A stretch of DNA of 64,000 nucleotides from Phoma sp. XZ068 (GCA_004835665.1 RBKR01000025.1:310001-374000); one strand, 5' to 3'; positions 1 to 8,632 are shown, numbered from the stretch's first letter. Notes: generated from the sequence alone by a model not told the origin. Program-made: numbers and translations.

Positions 1-1053
1 TCTGCTCTCGGCCTGCCAAATCGCATTCGTGACGAGGACTGCGATGTCGAACCTCTTACCACTTCAGACTTCGATTTTGCCTACCTGCCTACGACTTCCC
101 CGATTGATGCCGAGCGCTTCAAAGACTATGGCGTTGGAATGGTAGAACTTGCTATCTTCCTTGGCAGAATCGTTGATGCCGGCTACCTTCCCAACCGTAC
201 ATTGAAGCCTGAAGATCGTGCGACTATCAAGGATGAACTCTACAAATGGAAGCAAGACCTTCCTCTAGTCATGCAAGTCTCAGTAGATACTGGCGATGAT
301 CCCAGTTTCCAAGCGAGCATGCTGCATCTTGCTTACAACAATCTGCTCATGCTCCTATACCGGTCGAACTTCATCAATGACGAAGACGGAAGCTCAGATA
401 TTGAAGGAAATATAGCGCTACAAGCTGCTGCACGCAACTCTCGTATCGTGGAAGACATGTTGCCCAGAGCCAACATTGGCCACGCTCAGATCCACGTCAT
501 CACAAATCTTTTCAATACTCTTTGCATACATGTTGCGCATCTGAGGCGATCTTCGGGCATCAACCGTACCCTCGCTGAGCATCGTGCGAAGTTATGCTTG
601 CTAGGGCTTCAAGAGCTGCAAAAGACATGGGAAGTGACCAACTGGGTTCTTCAACTCTTCTTTCAGTACCTCGATCGATCTACCGCAGCGCGACTTGCTA
701 TGGAGGCCGACGATATCGGAATCTCTAGCGTAGCTGCACCAAGCGGACACGTAACACGCGCATCAACACCTCTTCCGCAGTATGGCGATAAGGTGGATGC
801 CGAAGATGTCGACGCAATGCTTACAATGCAGCAAATGAGCAATACCCAAACAGAGACAGGCATGACGCCATGGTCCTGGACCACCGACGAAGCAAACCAA
901 TACCTGTTCTCGCAAATTGAGAATGACTTTGCTTTCGGCGAGGGCGGCATGCTGCAATGGAGCCCGAACGACCTCTTGAGCAGTGTGCTCACGCCAAACT
1001 ACGGTTTTAATGACCTAAATCCTCGCGAAAACGGCGTCCCACCGGCGCCTTGA
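1..1053 (+). CDS. Fungal-specific transcription factor, C-terminal part (5' end outside window)
   Basis: The frame is open from base 1 to a TGA at 1051-1053, giving 350 residues with no start inside the window; the first in-frame ATG at 139 is internal to the domain. The opening residues include the R-I-x-D-E-D-C-D-V signature seen in the fungal-specific transcription-factor (middle homology) domain that follows Zn2Cys6 DNA-binding domains, then helix-rich sequence with a long Leu/Ala-rich stretch. The C-terminal ~120 residues are polar with several Trp and acidic residues and could act as an activation region (inference). The zinc cluster and target genes cannot be judged because the N-terminus is missing. 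It converges on the ZIP transporter gene, with 188 bp between the two stops. Confidence 0.85.
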   Translation, partial: SALGLPNRIRDEDCDVEPLTTSDFDFAYLPTTSPIDAERFKDYGVGMVELAIFLGRIVDAGYLPNRTLKPEDRATIKDELYKWKQDLPLVMQVSVDTGDDPSFQASMLHLAYNNLLMLLYRSNFINDEDGSSDIEGNIALQAAARNSRIVEDMLPRANIGHAQIHVITNLFNTLCIHVAHLRRSSGINRTLAEHRAKLCLLGLQELQKTWEVTNWVLQLFFQYLDRSTAARLAMEADDIGISSVAAPSGHVTRASTPLPQYGDKVDAEDVDAMLTMQQMSNTQTETGMTPWSWTTDEANQYLFSQIENDFAFGEGGMLQWSPNDLLSSVLTPNYGFNDLNPRENGVPPAP

Positions 1054-1241
1054 ATGGCTCTGTATTATTAGCAAATGTGCCGGTAGGAGCTTAGTGATCA
1101 ATCAGAAGTTTAGCAAGGTGCTAACGTAGTGAATCGACCCACACTCGACTTGATGGCAGTAATCTAGTTTTATCATTCCCAATCCTGCTAAGGGCTTGGC
1201 ATCAGACACTATTGTCATTCCGCACTATTGATTGCCATCAT

Positions 1242-2794
1242 TCAAGCCCACTTGCCAAGCACACTCATCAATACCATACCACAGACCAATGCGAACATGG
1301 CCGTCACCGTCCTGACCAGGCCAGCATTGAGCAAGCGGCCGTGCATCCAGTCTCTCGCCAACATCTCGACAATGCCGACCCATGCAAGAATGCCTGCAGA
1401 CAACGCGTCGAGTGTTCCGATAGCCACGATGGTAGAAGGATCGTTTCCGTTGAACGAGCGTAGAACACCAATACCGATAGCCATGCCGATAGGAGTGATG
1501 AGCGCGAAGGTACCACCCATGATGCACTTCTGAAGAGTCGATGCGGCCGCCTTGGGCAGCTCCGCGATACACGTTCCTAGCGCGATACCCTCAAACATCT
1601 GGTGGAAGAGAATGACGACGAAGAGTGTGATGAAGAAGGAATCACCAGCCACTACAAGGGTGATACCAATAAGGATGGAGTGGAATATGATACCAGCCTC
1701 GAGATTCATGACGTTGATCATCTCCTCCATGGGAGTAGCGTTGTGGATCGCTCCATGGGCATGGGGGAGGCCGTGACTGCGGTTGAGTTCGTTCTCGGGC
1801 GTGCTAGATGTAGAGACTGTCTTATCGCTACCGTTAGTGGGAGCGCCGCGGATCTCGCTGTCAGTAGCGGGTTGCTTCTTCTGTCGCCACTGGACGAAAC
1901 GTGCACCCAGATAGTCCGCCAAGAACGACAGGAAGAGACCAGCAAGGAAGACGGCGGCAGTGGTTCCCTCGTACTGAAGCTCACCCAAGCACTCGTTGCC
2001 AAACATGAGATCAGCATGGGTGAAGAGGTGGATGAATGCAGTGGAGAGCACAATACCGGTACCGAACTGCTTGAGAATAACGAAGATGATGTTCGTCTGG
2101 GAAATGATGTTGAACCGTGTTGTCAGAATTGGCAAGAACACTCCGAACGCGCTAGTGACGAGGATGACGAAGAGCAGACCGACACGCAGTGGAATATTGT
2201 AGTCGCGGTTCGTCGCATCGCAAGACATTTCCTCGCTGCCGCCAACGCAGTGTCTGGTCGGGGTCAATTGCTAACCGTCTTTTGGGTCCATTGTTTGACT
2301 TACTCAACACCAGCGTGGAAATGGCAATGCTCCCCAGAGCCGGCTGGCTCCTCATTAGTCTCGCCAGAGTGAGTGGTCTCCTCGGTAGACTCCATGATGA
2401 CCTCAACATCTTCGCCAGCATCATCAACGCAGTACCTGAGTCACAATTAGTAACACTTTGCAGACACAGCATGGTTGTACTTACGTGTCACTGCCATGTC
2501 TGTGGCAGTCTGTGTACTGTGCTTGAAACTCCTCTGTTGCAGTAGGCCCGGATATCTGGTACTCCTCGGTACCAGCCATGCACCAGCTGTCGTACGTTAG
2601 CGCTGAACATCATCGGTAAGGGTGTGCAAGACCCAGGCTTACTTGATAGTTCCGTGAGCGTGGCAGTCGGATACAGCTGTAATCGACGGAGTCGCTGAAG
2701 CAGCCTGTGTGATGGTCGCCGTAACAGTAACAGTCTGAGCAGCAACGGAGACCGCCAAAGCCAGTGTGGCAGCAAGATGTATAGCAGGGCCCAT
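1242..2794 (-). CDS. ZIP-family zinc transporter with cysteine/histidine-rich ectodomain (ZrfC-like)
   Basis: Predicted exons 2643-2794, 2485-2586, 2304-2435 and 1242-2253, joined by three introns of 56, 49 and 50 bp with GTAAG donors and CAG acceptors, give 465 residues. A hydrophobic signal peptide (about residues 1-20) is followed by an acidic ectodomain with three C-H-x-H-[G/A]-x4-C modules at residues 44-53, 78-87 and 122-131. Eight membrane segments are expected; the hallmark H-S-x-x-I-G-x-x-L (from H320) and H-Q-M-F-E-G (H346, E350) motifs of ZIP segments 4 and 5 are intact, with a His-containing loop before them. Role: plasma-membrane zinc uptake. An ATG at 2265-2267 would open the long last exon but would drop the signal peptide and all three modules. 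Divergent from the Pra1-like gene, as in the Aspergillus zrfC/aspf2 pair. Confidence 0.92.
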
Positions 2795-2867
2795 ATTGGA
2801 AAGTCGCGTATTACGATATGCGCGCTGGGCGGGTGAAAGACTGTCGGTCCGGAGCTGTCGACACGAC

Positions 2868-2876
2868 TTTATTATA
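2868..2876 (-). promoter_or_regulatory. TATA-like box of zinc transporter gene
   Basis: On the minus strand the sequence reads TATAATAAA about 75-82 bp before the ATG at 2794, a plausible core promoter position for a fungal gene. It lies between the start codon and the CAAGGT core at 2929-2934. Confidence 0.45.
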
Positions 2877-2928
2877 TCGACCTGGGAAGTCTGCAGACGG
2901 TTTGCGGGACGATTTTCGGTTTCGAAGT

Positions 2929-2934
2929 ACCTTG
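2929..2934 (-). promoter_or_regulatory. Candidate zinc-response element (CAAGGT) for the transporter
   Basis: ACCTTG on the plus strand is CAAGGT on the minus strand, 135-140 bp before the transporter ATG and about 55 bp upstream of its TATA-like box. CAAGGT is the reported ZafA core and one half of the yeast Zap1 site ACCTTNAAGGT (recalled consensus). A six-base match alone is weak; its support is the mirrored site in front of the partner gene. Confidence 0.5.
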
Positions 2935-2993
2935 TTGGAGCGGTAAAGCATGCAGTCTTGAAGAATCTTCCATCCGCCGTCCGGTTTGAGGGT

Positions 2994-3359
2994 CTTGGCG
3001 TGGGTGGATGTTTGAGCACCGTGATGGAGAGGGCCAAGGCTGCCAAGTACGGCGGAACCCACATTCTTGTCAAATCAAAGACCAGTGATGGTGTAGGATT
3101 TGAGGCTTGTAACATGCAGAAGTGGACGAAGACGTGGATTACTCTGCAGGAGGGAGAAGACCTGCCCTTCGACGGACCATGGGAAACGGGCGACAACCAT
3201 CGAGACCAGAGTACATTACGACATCTGCAATCGACGCCCAACGTCGTAAATGAGCGCAAATACAACAACTCGTTCTGTATACTAAGCAGAGATCTTATTT
3301 GACTGAACGGGTCTGTGACGCACATTTGGCTTCCGGGATCTGACTTGGCTCTGCTTGGC
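2994..3359. promoter_or_regulatory. Cluster of five PacC-type GCCAAG cores
   Basis: GCCAAG occurs on the plus strand at 3033-3038 and 3042-3047, and on the minus strand at 2994-2999, 3344-3349 and 3354-3359. It matches the PacC pH-regulator consensus GCCARG. Two of the groups are close pairs. With the site at 3856-3861 this makes six in 1.38 kb, where fewer than one exact GCCAAG is expected by chance. It suggests control by ambient pH. Confidence 0.5.
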
Positions 3360-3855
3360 GAGTTAACGTTGGGTAAGATGCAGGTGCGGGATAGCTGGAA
3401 TATGCTCGGACTGCGCCACCACACGTCACATCTGAAGCATTATAGTGTACACTTTCTTGCAAATATGCCACCCTGAGTATTCTACAGCTCTGGTTGTACT
3501 GCAACCCGGTGTTGTCAATAATGGATAAAGGCTACGCCATATACCCAATTATTACGCTGACAGTGTTGAACTCGCCGCAACAAAGAGCGCCAGTATCTTC
3601 ACGTCATGATATCTCCAGATGTTACGGCTCATCATTTCTGTTGATGATGTTAGAGTCATATCCTGGGCTTGTCCAAACGTAGATACCCTACCGACGCCTT
3701 GTCACTTGGAGGTGCAAAAATCTTGTCCTTGCCGGGCCATCATGGTACTCGGTGTACTCGAACGAGCACCGCAACGGAGAACATTTGTACATCAGGCACT
3801 CCAGGCCCGGAGCAACGGCTCAACCATACGAAAAACCACGCGAAACGTGCCGCGA

Positions 3856-3861
3856 GCCAAG
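3856..3861 (+). promoter_or_regulatory. PacC-type core near the Pra1-like gene
   Basis: A GCCAAG match about 320 bp before the Pra1-like ATG; it is the only such core in the half of the promoter nearest that gene. Confidence 0.35.
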
Positions 3862-4030
3862 AAAATCGATCGCTATCGTGCCTTGCTAGTTCGAAAATGT
3901 GACCACAATGGTGTAGATAGGCCGACAAAAGCAGCATTGAGGCGCATACCGCGTGGTCTCGGCGCAAGGAGAAGCAGGGCAACTTCGGTCAAAGAGTACC
4001 GAGTGGGCTTTGAGCGCAGTTTGGCGGGCT

Positions 4031-4036
4031 CAAGGT
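4031..4036 (+). promoter_or_regulatory. Candidate zinc-response element (CAAGGT) for the Pra1-like gene
   Basis: CAAGGT lies 141-146 bp before the ATG at 4177 and 16 bp upstream of a TATAAA box, mirroring the distance of the minus-strand CAAGGT from the transporter ATG. Confidence 0.55.
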
Positions 4037-4052
4037 CAACGGATTAATATTG

Positions 4053-4058
4053 TATAAA
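4053..4058 (+). promoter_or_regulatory. TATA box of the Pra1-like gene
   Basis: A TATAAA sequence about 120 bp before the ATG, followed by a pyrimidine-rich and CA-rich leader (4085-4160) that probably contains the transcription start. Confidence 0.55.
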
Positions 4059-4176
4059 GAGGTGTCACGCCGTCTACAAGATTCCCCATCCAGACATTCG
4101 GGACAACACCTCTGTACCATACCGAAGTTTCAAACTGTCAATCACCTAAACTCTCATTAGATTGTCAACGTCCAGA

Positions 4177-5200
4177 ATGGCTCGCTTCACATCTTTTGTG
4201 CTCCTTGGAGCTGCTGCTGTCTCTGCGTCGCCACTGGTTGCTCGCCAGGCTACCACTGTTACTGTCACTGCCACCGCTGAGACTCCCATTTCCACTGCTT
4301 GGGATGCCGGTGCCGTTCACGAGTACCCCATCCACGCTTCGTGCAATGCGACTCAGCACCAGTACATTAGGAACGGCCTCGAGGAAACCCTCACCATCTG
4401 CCGTCAGGCCCGCGACCACATTCTCCGCTGGGGCAACTCTTCGGAAATTTACCAGAAGTACTTTGGGAACGCTCCAACCGGCGAGCCCATTGGCTGGTTT
4501 AGCAAAATTGTCGACGGCGATAAGTCCGATGTTCTTTTCCGCTGCGACAATCCCGACGGCAACTGCGCTCAGAAAGGTAAACTTGCTTACCAGAATATCC
4601 ACTCAAGTGCTAACAAACCCAGGCTGGGCAGGTCACTGGCGCGGCTCCAACGCCACATCCGAAACCGTAATCTGCGACCGGTCTTACGAACTCCGCCGGC
4701 CTCTGGAGGGAATGTGCATGTTTGGATACGACGTCGCTAATGGTGCCACCAACTTTTACTGGGCCTCCGACCTTCTACACCGTCTCCTGCACATCCCCAA
4801 GGTTGGTGAGGGCATCGTCGAGCACTACGGCGACGCAGATGAGTACCCTGGTGTTCTTGCGCTCGCGAAGTCCAGTCCAGCTGAGGCTGTCCGCAATTCA
4901 GATACGCTTCAGTACTTCGCCCTCGAAGTTTACGCGCACGACGTTGCTGTTCCTGGCGTTGGATGCCCCGGCCGCTACCGCGAGGTGCCATCGTCCGCAG
5001 CTCACGCTACACCTACTTCTTCGGCCAGGCCTGCTGCCGGGTCTGCTTCTAGTGCTACTGCTTCTGCGGTTGCTAGTGCTACTTCTGCTGCTGCTTCTGC
5101 CGCTGCCAGCACTACCCAAGCCGCCCAGGCTTGCACTCCTCACGACGACCACTGGCACTGCCCTCCTGGCGTTCCCGAGCCCACTTCTCCTCCCGCTTAA
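4177..5200 (+). CDS. Secreted Pra1/Asp f 2-like zinc-binding protein (HRXXH family)
   Basis: Exons 4177-4576 and 4623-5200 are split by a 46-bp intron (GTAAAC donor, CTAAC branch site, CAG acceptor), giving 325 residues. The ATG at 4177 is used; the upstream TTG at 4162 is not needed. Residues 1-17 form a signal peptide (cleavage near A17-S18). The globular part shows the H-R-L-L-H motif at 186-190 that defines this family. It resembles the deuterolysin HExxH but has Arg in place of the catalytic Glu, so zinc binding without proteolysis is more likely. A Ser/Ala/Thr-rich linker (about 256-302), probably O-glycosylated, leads to a C-terminal decapeptide C-x8-C containing H307, H310 and H312 (304-313). 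Homologues (Candida Pra1, Aspergillus Asp f 2) are zinc scavengers and surface antigens. Divergent partner of the ZIP transporter. Confidence 0.9.
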
Positions 5201-5433
5201 GTTGGCTAGTTGAGTGAGAGTCGGAGATGCAGATGTCTGATGCCGTAACGAATAACATGTCGTGTCCAAGGACGTTTGTGTCCAAAGAAATAGCTAAATC
5301 AATATATTGCAGTGACACCCAATGATCGTTCAAGCCAAGAAGAGCTACGTATTGCGTCCTATTGAGTCCTTGAAACCATACATGGGTGTAATCACAAAGC
5401 TTTGTTCGACTCAGATGCTTACAGACGTCCGTT

Positions 5434-6198
5434 TCACGCTCCTAGTAACCTCTCCCAGCCGGCCCCTTCCTCGATACGCTTTAGCTCTTCGCTTCTTACA
5501 TACCACTCCTCTTTCTTCATGCCCTCGATCCACACTCTCAATGATGCATATCCTTGAACCCAGTCCGTTTCATACATCATCTCATGGTATTCTACCTGCG
5601 CCAACAACACCATACCCGCAAGCGTCACATCCTTCACACCGTCCGCTTCATCCGCTTGCATCCATTGCTCGAGCCTGGTAAGGTAAAAGTGTAGTTTTCT
5701 CCCTGCATGCGCGGCGATTTTGGGACTCATTTCCCTCTTGCTTAAACCTGAGAAGAGCGTAGTTCTGGGGTCTGAGTGGATGAGCGAGATGAGTGACCAG
5801 TGCATGGCGTCGTTGGATAGATATAGGAAGTCCCGCATTTGTGCTCTCTGCATCGCTGTCGAGCCTCGTAGATCTTTCCATCCATCTGCGACAGAGAAGA
5901 CTTCTTCGAAGTACTCGAGAATGGAAACACTTTCACGAATCCATGCCGTGCGTCCATCAGCATGCTTGATACGCATGATTGGAAGAGAAGAGTCGTCTGG
6001 CCGAATCTCATGACCTAGTAAGGATTGAAGAGCGGGAGGAGAAAGAGCGAGTTGGACTGGGATGAGGCGGATATTGGACTCCTTGAGAACGTTGAGCGTG
6101 ATATGTTTGGCGCGGAAGTAGTAGATGAGTCGGCGAGGGAAGAGGCCGGAAGGCCAAATCCACAGCGTCGTTTCAGCTGTTGGCAGTGCGGGAAGCAT
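5434..6198 (-). CDS. Glutathione S-transferase-like protein
   Basis: A single exon of 254 residues. Residues ~10-95 have the thioredoxin-like GST N-terminal pattern: a short beta strand, S-G-L-F-P-R-R near the usual catalytic turn, L-P-I-M-R-I at the cis-Pro position, and R-E-S-V-S-I-L-E-Y-F matching the E-S-x-x-I-x-x-Y-L glutathione-binding motif. Residues ~110-250 are an all-helical C-terminal GST domain. The substrate is unknown; detoxification or redox roles are usual for the family. No signal peptide, so probably cytosolic. It is convergent with the Pra1-like gene (233 bp between stops) and divergent from the next GST-like gene. Confidence 0.82.
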   Translation of the reverse strand: MLPALPTAETTLWIWPSGLFPRRLIYYFRAKHITLNVLKESNIRLIPVQLALSPPALQSLLGHEIRPDDSSLPIMRIKHADGRTAWIRESVSILEYFEEVFSVADGWKDLRGSTAMQRAQMRDFLYLSNDAMHWSLISLIHSDPRTTLFSGLSKREMSPKIAAHAGRKLHFYLTRLEQWMQADEADGVKDVTLAGMVLLAQVEYHEMMYETDWVQGYASLRVWIEGMKKEEWYVRSEELKRIEEGAGWERLLGA

Positions 6199-6971
6199 TA
6201 TTCCATTAGTGATGGTAGAAGAGTCTTAGAATTGATGTTTGATTTTACTGCTAGTTGTCGAGATTACCTAGGTAAATTAATGGTACCTCAATTGTGGCCT
6301 CATCAAGCCATGTTTATATATGCTGCTGGGGATCTGGCAGGCCTGCACGGATGCGTCCTTATGGAGGCTTCTTTCATCACTGAGTACCTACGAACTTGGA
6401 AGTATCCTTAGCGGAGAGATTATTTGCACCTCGCGGAGCAAAAAGTTCTCATTGAGAGGAAAGTCTCCGGGGTCCGGTGCAACATTTCCGAAATTCGTTT
6501 GGTAGATCCCATCAGGTGATATCATTCATCTTAGATCTTCGAAAACAAGAAAATGCACACATGTCACCACAGGTTAACATTAATATATATTATATCATGC
6601 CCATAGGTATACATTCAGTAATACGTCTAACCTTGCCTCGCCGGAACGTCTCCGACGCATCTCGGCTACTTGTTAGGCCTCTCCCCACATCGCGTGCTTC
6701 GGTAATAGCACATCGAGACCTTTGATCGACTGCCAATGGGCCCCACAACATTATCGTACCTTTGTTGACAAATAAAGTCAATGCCATGTGAATTTACTGG
6801 ATCGATGGACTCAGTCAAGAGGAATGACGCGTAGGAGGAAGCTACCCGGCTTATAACCCGGTTACTACGAGTAGATTTAAGAAAACGTAAGCATCGATGC
6901 TCAGCTGATATCCGTATTCTTCTACAACCGCCAGTGCTTGTGTTAGAGACCAAGGCAAAGTCGCCGACAGC
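6199..6971. promoter_or_regulatory. Intergenic promoter region between two divergent GST-like genes
   Basis: 773 bp between the two start codons with no convincing coding sequence. It includes an AT-rich patch (about 6575-6600). I see no site I can name with confidence; joint regulation of the two GST-like genes is possible from geometry only. Confidence 0.4.
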
Positions 6972-8075
6972 ATGTCCACCGCCCCAATAACAGCTTTTGA
7001 CTATGGTACGCCGTTCCACATCACGTCCTTACCCAGACTCATATCCGCAGACTTCTCGCCCTACAGTCAGAAGATCCGTACAGCACTCGCAGCCAGCGGA
7101 ATCCCTTTCCAGCGCAGTAACCAACCTATTGTGCTCCCCCGCCCCATCCTCGAGAAACTCGACATCACTTACCGGCGCATGCCAGTTCTCGCTCTTGGCA
7201 AAGACGTCTATTGCGACTCCTCGCTCATCATCGACGAACTACAGAGCAGATATGGTGCACTGCCTACGACTCCTGCCGATAAAGCGTACGAAGTCTTCGG
7301 GGTGCAGATTTTTGCCAGCGCACTAAATATTTTGCCCACTGCAGCTCTCACACCGGAATTTGTCAAAGACCGCCTCACGATCTTTCCAGGCCTAGGCGAT
7401 GCCAAGTATGGCGAGCTCAGGCCCAGTGGACTGGCAGAGATGAAAGCAAAGTTCCACGTGATTGAGCACGAGTTTCTGGGCACATCACCAGGTCCGTTCA
7501 TCGCGGGCGAGAAGTTTGGACTCGCAGACTTGCATGCAGGTTGGGCTGTGGGCTGGTCGCTCAAGGCCATTTCATTGGGCCAGGAAGCAGGGTTCAGCGA
7601 GAAAGACTGCCCGCGGATCTACAAATGGGTGTCCAGTTGGCCTGCACCTCAGTATACTGACATCCCGCAAGAGGAGGTCTGGGAGAAGATCAAGGTGGCA
7701 GGGTATACAGCGAAGGATGTCGGCGTGAATTTGAGCGATCCTCTTGGTATTGCGGCAGGCACAGAGGTCACGGTTGAGAGCAGCGATACGGATGCTGGGG
7801 CGCATCCGCAGAGGGGCAAGCTCGTTGGTGTGGACGACAGGGAGGTTGTAGTTGAGTTGAAGAATGGGATTAGGGTGCATTTTCCGCGCGTGGGGTATGT
7901 AGTCAAGAAGGCCAAGGTTGGGGGACTGGCATCACGGTTTGGGACTCTAGAGAGCTTGTTGGAACATATGTATTCACGTGCCTGCGACAGAGCAAGCTGT
8001 ACCATTTCAACGCCTAATGAATCACACAACATGGCATCCCAAGTCACGTCGCAACATCCCATGTGTTTGGCCTAG
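6972..8075 (+). CDS. GST-like protein with fungal C-terminal extension
   Basis: The frame is open throughout and encodes 367 residues unspliced, but a 45-bp intron (7006-7050, GTACGC donor, CAG acceptor) is likely. Removing it joins F-D-Y to D-F-S-P-Y-S-Q-K-I-R, the usual start of the GST N-terminal strand and first helix; the product is then 352 residues. The family motif C-D-S-S-L-I-I-D-E-L (glutathione-binding region) lies near residues 63-72 of the spliced form, followed by a helical domain to about residue 220. After that comes an extra beta-rich segment (about 225-305) seen in fungal GST-like proteins. The last ~45 residues are low in similarity features; a further 3' intron is possible. 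The TAG stop overlaps the stop of the converging gene. Confidence 0.8.
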   Translation: MSTAPITAFDYGTPFHITSLPRLISADFSPYSQKIRTALAASGIPFQRSNQPIVLPRPILEKLDITYRRMPVLALGKDVYCDSSLIIDELQSRYGALPTTPADKAYEVFGVQIFASALNILPTAALTPEFVKDRLTIFPGLGDAKYGELRPSGLAEMKAKFHVIEHEFLGTSPGPFIAGEKFGLADLHAGWAVGWSLKAISLGQEAGFSEKDCPRIYKWVSSWPAPQYTDIPQEEVWEKIKVAGYTAKDVGVNLSDPLGIAAGTEVTVESSDTDAGAHPQRGKLVGVDDREVVVELKNGIRVHFPRVGYVVKKAKVGGLASRFGTLESLLEHMYSRACDRASCTISTPNESHNMASQVTSQHPMCLA

Positions 8076-8548
8076 TGGCGCTGGCCGGTGACGGGGCACA
8101 CAGCACCCTGCGCGGCGCCCTCGACGCTGGGGTGAGTGACAACCTTGTTCTTGTGATGGCCAACAGTGGCCTTGGTGACGGGGCAGACATCCTCGGGCCC
8201 GGCCTTCAGCATGTCGGGGTGGTCCGGTGGCAGGACGGTGGTCGCGGTGCCCACCACCGGGCACAGCGCGTCGTCGAGCTCCTGGGCTTTGGGCTCCTTG
8301 ACGGCGGACTGGAGGGCCGGGCAGGATGTGGCTTCGGTGGAGCCAAGGCCGGGGATTTTGGGGTGTTTGTCGAGGTTATGGTGGTGGTCGGTGGTGGCGC
8401 CAACAATAGGGCACTGGACGTGTCAGCATGGAGTCTGGAGGCAGGCGTAGGAGGGCCGCACAGTCTGGCCATCAACGTTTAGGTCGACGTCCGGGTGGTT
8501 GGGCGGGAGGACGCTGTTGGTCGTACCGATGACGGGGCAAGTAGCCAT
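8072..8548 (-). CDS. Small Cys-Pro repeat protein (six CP motifs)
   Basis: Exon 1 (8462-8548) and exon 2 (8072-8413) are joined by a 48-bp intron with GTGCGG donor, CTGAC branch site and CAG acceptor; the intron contains an in-frame stop, so splicing is required. The product has 142 residues. It is built of degenerate repeats that each start with C-P-[V/I/A], at residues 4, 30, 60, 80, 106 and 135; several continue V/I-G-x-T-T...P-x-H-P-D. Every cysteine is followed by proline. There is no signal peptide or membrane segment. Cys-Pro with nearby His resembles heme-regulatory motifs, so heme or metal binding is an inference; I do not know a named family. The minus-strand TATAAA at 8626-8631 supports this start. 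Confidence 0.72.
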
Positions 8549-8625
8549 GTTGTGTGGTTGCAGCTATCGGGCGTGCGGGTGTCTTATGGGGGTATACCGT
8601 GCAGTGTACGGATTATGTGGTGCAG

Positions 8626-8631
8626 TTTATA
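8626..8631 (-). promoter_or_regulatory. TATA box of the Cys-Pro repeat gene
   Basis: TATAAA on the minus strand, 78-83 bp before the ATG at 8548. Confidence 0.45.
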
Positions 8632-8632
8632 G

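Larger units (their letters stand above)
2795..4176. promoter_or_regulatory. Shared bidirectional promoter of the zinc transporter and Pra1-like genes
   Basis: This 1,382-bp interval separates the two divergent start codons. Open frames in it have no recognisable protein features and I regard them as chance. It carries a CAAGGT core near each gene, six GCCAAG cores, and a TATA-type box before each gene. In Aspergillus fumigatus the homologous pair is driven by the zinc regulator ZafA and tuned by PacC under alkaline conditions; the same logic here is inferred from these sites. Confidence 0.7.

Noticed and set aside
2766..3302. 178-residue plus-strand open frame in the zinc promoter
   Set aside because: It overlaps the first exon of the transporter on the other strand, shows no domain or intron signals, and lies across the promoter sites.
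2639..3424. 261-residue minus-strand frame read as a single gene
   Set aside because: Only its last 51 codons are real: they are exon 1 of the transporter, beginning at the ATG at 2794. The upstream part is promoter.
3619..4047. 142-residue plus-strand frame before the Pra1-like gene
   Set aside because: Arg-rich without recognisable features, ends next to the TATA box and covers regulatory sites.
4162..4176. Upstream TTG start for the Pra1-like gene
   Set aside because: The ATG at 4177 begins a standard signal peptide; TTG starts are not expected for this nuclear gene.
8063..8482. 139-residue plus-strand Gly/Val-rich frame
   Set aside because: It is the antisense shadow of the GC-rich Cys-Pro repeat gene, whose minus-strand repeats, intron and stop are coherent.
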